Origin: Massilia sp.
Lineage (GTDB): Bacteria; Pseudomonadota; Gammaproteobacteria; Burkholderiales; Burkholderiaceae_D
Assembly: GCA_025359245.1 (NCBI GenBank)
Contig: JANYGW010000005.1
Span: forward strand, 1-45,242
Length of the DNA: 45,242 bases
Direction of reading: 5' to 3'
Part shown: positions 42,498-45,242 of the stretch, in pieces
Numbering within the stretch: position 1 is the first letter of the stretch
How the letters are laid out: every line of letters begins with the position of its first letter
The notes under the pieces: generated by a model
The model's database searches: none
What the model was told of the DNA's origin: nothing
What the model saw: only the letters and a program-made list of their open reading frames with translations
Program-made: the position numbers and the translations under genes

Positions 42498-43874
42498 ATG
42501 TCATTTTCCCAACTCGGCCTGTCCGATGCCATCGTTCGTGCAGTGACCGAACACGGCTACACCGTCCCGACCCCGATCCAGACCCAGGCGATTCCCGCCG
42601 TGCTGGCAGGCGGCGACCTGCTGGCCGGCGCCCAGACCGGCACCGGCAAGACCGCCGGCTTCACGCTGCCGATCCTGAACCGTTTGTCGACCGACGCCGT
42701 CGGCGCCGCGCAAACGAGCAAGACCTCGGTGCGCGCCGTGCGCTGCCTGATCCTGACCCCGACCCGCGAACTGGCGGCCCAGGTCGAGGAAAGCGTGCGC
42801 GTCTACGGCAAATACACGAATTTGAATTCGACCGTGATCTTCGGCGGCGTCGGCATCAACCCGCAAATCAAGCAACTCAAGCACGGCGTCGACATCCTGG
42901 TCGCCACCCCGGGCCGTTTGCTCGACCACATGGAACAGCGCACCGTCGACCTGTCCAAGATCGAAATCCTGATCCTGGACGAAGCGGACCGCATGCTCGA
43001 CATGGGCTTCATCCGCGACATCAAGAAAGTCCTGGCCGTGCTGCCGAAGAAACGCCAGAACCTGCTGTTCTCGGCCACGTTCTCGGAAGAGATCAAGGCG
43101 CTGGCCGATGGCCTGCTGAACAAGCCGGCCATGATCGAAGTGGCGCGCCGCAATTCGACCGTCGAAGTGATCTTGCAGAAGATCCACCCGGTCGACCGCG
43201 ACAAGAAGCACCCGATGCTGTCGTACCTGATCAAGACCAACAAATGGACCCAGGTGCTGGTATTCATGCGCACCAAGCACGGCGCCAACAAGCTGGTCGA
43301 GCAGTTGAATGCCGACGGCATCGGCGCCATGGCGATCCACGGCAACAAGAGCCAGACCGCGCGCACCAAGGCGCTGGCCGAATTCAAGACCGGCGACCTG
43401 CAAGTGCTGGTGGCGACCGACATCGCCGCGCGCGGCATCGACATCGACCAGTTGCCGCACGTGGTCAACTACGACCTGCCGAACATTCCTGAAGACTATG
43501 TGCACCGCATCGGCCGCACTGGCCGTGCCGGCGCGACCGGCGAAGCCGTGTCGCTGGTGTGCGTGGACGAGCACGAGATGTTGAAAGACATCGAGAAGCT
43601 GATTAAGCAGACCCTGCCGCGCGAAATCGTGCCGGGCTTCGAGCCGGATCCGAACGCGCGCGCCCAGGCGATCCAGCTGCGCAGCGGCGCGCCAGGCCAT
43701 GGCGGGCGCGGCGGCCGTTCCGGCGGCCAGGTCGTCAAGGTCGGCAGCGGCAACCGGAATACCTCCAAGCCACGCAGCGCCGGCGGCGGCGGTCCAGCCG
43801 GCGCCGGTGGTGGCGGCGCCAGCCGCGGTCCGCGCCCTGCGCCACCGCACCGCTCGGGCGGCCGCGGCCGCTAA
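42498..43874 (+). CDS. rhlE: DEAD-box ATP-dependent RNA helicase, RhlE type
   Basis: The 458-residue protein begins [10 protein letters not shown], as RhlE proteins do, so ATG 42498 is preferred to an upstream in-frame ATG at 42384. Motifs in order: PTPIQ (Q motif, 24-28), AQTGTGKT (45-52), PTRELA, DEAD (about 160-163), SAT (about 193), ARGID and [10 protein letters not shown] (about 336). The C-terminal 70 residues are Gly/Arg/Ser-rich and basic, typical of RNA-binding tails. Such helicases unwind short RNA duplexes in ribosome assembly and mRNA decay, often at low temperature. The 219-bp gap upstream contains alternative hairpins. Confidence 0.92.
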   Translation: MSFSQLGLSDAIVRAVTEHGYTVPTPIQTQAIPAVLAGGDLLAGAQTGTGKTAGFTLPILNRLSTDAVGAAQTSKTSVRAVRCLILTPTRELAAQVEESVRVYGKYTNLNSTVIFGGVGINPQIKQLKHGVDILVATPGRLLDHMEQRTVDLSKIEILILDEADRMLDMGFIRDIKKVLAVLPKKRQNLLFSATFSEEIKALADGLLNKPAMIEVARRNSTVEVILQKIHPVDRDKKHPMLSYLIKTNKWTQVLVFMRTKHGANKLVEQLNADGIGAMAIHGNKSQTARTKALAEFKTGDLQVLVATDIAARGIDIDQLPHVVNYDLPNIPEDYVHRIGRTGRAGATGEAVSLVCVDEHEMLKDIEKLIKQTLPREIVPGFEPDPNARAQAIQLRSGAPGHGGRGGRSGGQVVKVGSGNRNTSKPRSAGGGGPAGAGGGGASRGPRPAPPHRSGGRGR

Positions 43875-43894
43875 GCCGTTCCCCGCACCAGCCG

Positions 43895-43933
43895 AACAGG
43901 CCCGCCAGCGCACGCTGCCGGGCCTGTTTTCTT
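43895..43933 (+). terminator. Rho-independent terminator of rhlE
   Basis: AACAGGCCCG (43895-43904) pairs with CGGGCCTGTT (43919-43928), the inner CAGCG/CGCTG extends the stem, and a T run follows. It lies 20 bp after the rhlE stop. Confidence 0.85.
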
Positions 43934-43949
43934 GTCGACAATATTTACA
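43933..43949 (+). promoter_or_regulatory. Candidate enhancer-binding site upstream of the PEP-CTERM gene
   Basis: TGTCGACAATATTTACA is an imperfect dyad (TGT...ACA) centred about 75-80 bp before the transcription start predicted from the sigma-54 site, a usual distance for an enhancer-binding activator. It partly overlaps the T run of the rhlE terminator. A PrsR-type regulator is a possible user. Confidence 0.4.
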
Positions 43950-43990
43950 GTGCCGGCACCGGCAGCGCGCAAGTGCTTGATATTGTTAAG

Positions 43991-44007
43991 TTGGCATGTT
44001 CCATGCT
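43991..44007 (+). promoter_or_regulatory. Sigma-54 (-24/-12) promoter of the PEP-CTERM gene
   Basis: TTGGCATGTTCCATGCT has the invariant GG-N10-GC spacing and matches the consensus YTGGCACGRNNNTTGCW except at three positions. It lies 55 bp before the start codon, giving a leader of about 45 nt. Confidence 0.65.
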
Positions 44008-44062
44008 TGGCCGTCAGTTTGTTCCAGATCAACAGCCTGTCACACTACGCCAAGGAAATAAC

Positions 44063-45028
44063 ATGACCAAGCTGCACTCCGCCTGCTCGATTACCCTGCT
44101 GCTGGCCGCCATGGCCAGCGCCGGCGCGGCTCCGCTGGCCGTCTCGAATGGCGCTTACGCCGGCACCTACGTGCGCGATTGCCGCACCGGCGCCGAACGC
44201 AGCGCCGGCACGCTGACCCCGAGCCTGTGCAACGACGCCACCGGCACGTTCGGCAATACCCTGGTCGACATGCGCTACGACGCCAATTACGGCGGCCTGA
44301 CGGCGGCGACGGTCACGCTCAGTCCGCTGGCGGTGGGCACCCGCGGTTCGGTCGACGGCACGGGCACGCCCGGCAGCCTGATCCTGCACCAGGCCACGAT
44401 GACCAACACCAGCTATACGCGCGCATCGAGCCAGGTCGAAGCGATGCAAAGTTTCACCTGGGATGGCAGCGGCTCGGCACACCGGGCCATCGCGGGCCAC
44501 CTCGATTTCAACGCCACCAACCTGACCGACCGCCAAGGCTTCTGGGACGCGCTGACCACGCCGGCCAGCCAGGTCCAGGCCTCGCTGGGCGTGTTTTCGC
44601 TGTCGACCGGCAGTTTCGAGGTCGACACCGCGAACCAGAACCGGCCCGCGTTCGAGGACACTGCCAGCACGCTGGCCGACTATCAAAGCGAGGCTGGCAG
44701 CTTTTTCGAGAGCGTCGGCCCGGCCGGCCTCGACTGGAACCTGGAATTCGACCTGGTGACCGGACGCACCTACTATATGGATGCCTGGTTCGGGCTGTGG
44801 GCGAAATACGGCGCCGGCATCGACGCCACCCACACCTTCACCGCCACGCTGGGCGAGATCGACGCCAACGGCCAGTTCCAGCAGAGCATCGCCGGCCTGC
44901 GCCTGGCGCCCGAGTCCGATGACGGCATCCATGACGGCAACACCGTTCCGGAACCGTCGGGCATGGCCCTGCTGCTGCTGGCGTTCGGCTGCGCGGGCCT
45001 GGCGCTGCGGCGCCAACGCCGCGTCTGA
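44063..45028 (+). CDS. PEP-CTERM sorting domain protein
   Basis: The 321-residue exported protein starts at ATG 44063 (AAGGAAA site) with a signal peptide (1-23, ending GAA). The C-terminus has VPEPS followed by a TM helix and the basic cluster RRQRR, the PEP-CTERM signal recognised by exosortase, which cuts near the PEP motif and directs the protein into the extracellular matrix. The mature domain is beta-rich with Gly, Thr, Ser and Asn and no recognised enzymatic motif. The exosortase and EPS genes are not in this window. A sigma-54-type promoter precedes it. Confidence 0.88.
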   Translation: MTKLHSACSITLLLAAMASAGAAPLAVSNGAYAGTYVRDCRTGAERSAGTLTPSLCNDATGTFGNTLVDMRYDANYGGLTAATVTLSPLAVGTRGSVDGTGTPGSLILHQATMTNTSYTRASSQVEAMQSFTWDGSGSAHRAIAGHLDFNATNLTDRQGFWDALTTPASQVQASLGVFSLSTGSFEVDTANQNRPAFEDTASTLADYQSEAGSFFESVGPAGLDWNLEFDLVTGRTYYMDAWFGLWAKYGAGIDATHTFTATLGEIDANGQFQQSIAGLRLAPESDDGIHDGNTVPEPSGMALLLLAFGCAGLALRRQRRV

Positions 45029-45035
45029 TGCGGGT

Positions 45036-45068
45036 GCTCAGGCCGGGTGCTCGTCCACCGGCCTGAGC
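45036..45068 (+). terminator. Strong hairpin after the PEP-CTERM gene
   Basis: GCTCAGGCCGG (45036-45046) and CCGGCCTGAGC (45058-45068) form an 11-bp perfect stem 7 bp after the stop codon. No T run follows, so it may end transcription weakly or protect the 3' end. Confidence 0.5.
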
Positions 45069-45081
45069 AGATGAAATAAAG

Positions 45082-45124
45082 CTTGCGTACTCAAGTAATT
45101 CCACTATATACTTGCGCCATCAAG
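45082..45124 (+). promoter_or_regulatory. Promoter with twin CTTG-N6-CAAG operators
   Basis: CTTGCGTACTCAAG (45082-45095) and CTTGCGCCATCAAG (45111-45124) are two copies of CTTG-N6-CAAG 29 bp apart. A possible promoter (TTGCGT 45083-45088, 16-bp spacer, TATATA 45105-45110) is overlapped by the first and followed directly by the second, so a repressor bound there would block it. The gene starting at 45155 is probably an autoregulated repressor. Confidence 0.55.
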
Positions 45125-45154
45125 CATTTATACAGCATATATAAAGGATTTATC

Positions 45155-45242
45155 ATGGATGAGCTGCTCACCACCAGTACCGACTTCTGCCTGCGCCTGG
45201 CGCGCGCCAACGCGGTGCTGGTGCGCCGTTTCGACAATGCGC
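45155..45242 (+). CDS. N-terminus of a probable MarR-family regulator, truncated by the window end
   Basis: ATG 45155 follows an AAAGGA ribosome site. The 29 visible residues (beginning MDELLTTSTDFCLRLARANA) look like the first dimerisation helix of MarR-type regulators. The twin dyads in its promoter fit an autorepressor. The helix-turn-helix lies beyond the window, so the family is inferred. Confidence 0.5.
   Translation, partial: MDELLTTSTDFCLRLARANAVLVRRFDNA

Overview
The window looks like chromosomal DNA of a high-GC betaproteobacterium of the family Oxalobacteraceae (Massilia/Duganella/Janthinobacterium type). This rests on high GC with strong GC3 bias, a PEP-CTERM protein, a phasin with a histone-like tail, the divergent trmJ/suhB pair and the general protein style. 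The genus is inference. No rRNA, tRNA, CRISPR array, prophage or intact insertion sequence was recognised.

Region 1 (1-7.7 kb) is a c-di-GMP-controlled adhesin locus. It holds the C-terminal 968 residues of a type I secreted repeat adhesin (VCBS repeats, PA14 domain, RTX repeats), a convergent lapD-lapG pair (degenerate GGDEF/EAL receptor and periplasmic Cys protease), and a divergent TolC-like outer membrane protein (LapE role). Region 2 (7.7-9.7 kb) is a small TetR-TPR-LOG operon.

Region 3 (9.8-21 kb) begins a long stretch rich in lipid genes. It has a patatin-like lipase, a PhaF-like phasin, a divergent 661-residue bifunctional fatty acyl reductase of the Marinobacter type (acyl-CoA to fatty alcohol), and then a minus-strand operon of seven tightly overlapping genes: ketoacyl synthase III, OleD-like reductase, metallo-beta-lactamase-fold hydrolase, F390-synthetase/CapK-like adenylation enzyme, PAP2 phosphatase, fatty-acid-hydroxylase-type di-iron protein and fatty acid desaturase. 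The enzyme order predicts an unassigned modified lipid or hydrocarbon product.

Region 4 (21.1-28.5 kb) carries a secreted protein of unknown function and two large c-di-GMP enzymes, one with the unusual order REC-REC-GAF-PAS-GGDEF-EAL-REC. Region 5 (28.6-31.7 kb) is a Tat-exported subunit, GMC oxidoreductase and lipase operon, plausibly oxidising long-chain alcohols.

Region 6 (31.8-38.3 kb) has a FFLEELYG-motif protein and an operon matching the poorly understood E. coli ynbABCD genes plus an added acyltransferase: a self-contained set of phospholipid-type enzymes (acyltransferase, CDP-diacylglycerol synthase, CDP-alcohol phosphatidyltransferase, hydrolase-methyltransferase fusion, PAP2-dual-specificity phosphatase fusion). 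The phosphatidyltransferase has Asn at two positions normally occupied by metal-binding Asp. This operon and the seven-gene operon of region 3 are the best candidates for undescribed biology.

Region 7 (38.3-45.2 kb) is mostly housekeeping: udk, two small membrane proteins, trmJ, suhB and rhlE, the last behind a leader with mutually exclusive hairpins. It ends with a PEP-CTERM gene behind a good sigma-54-type promoter and the start of a probable MarR-type regulator whose promoter is overlapped by twin CTTG-N6-CAAG sites.
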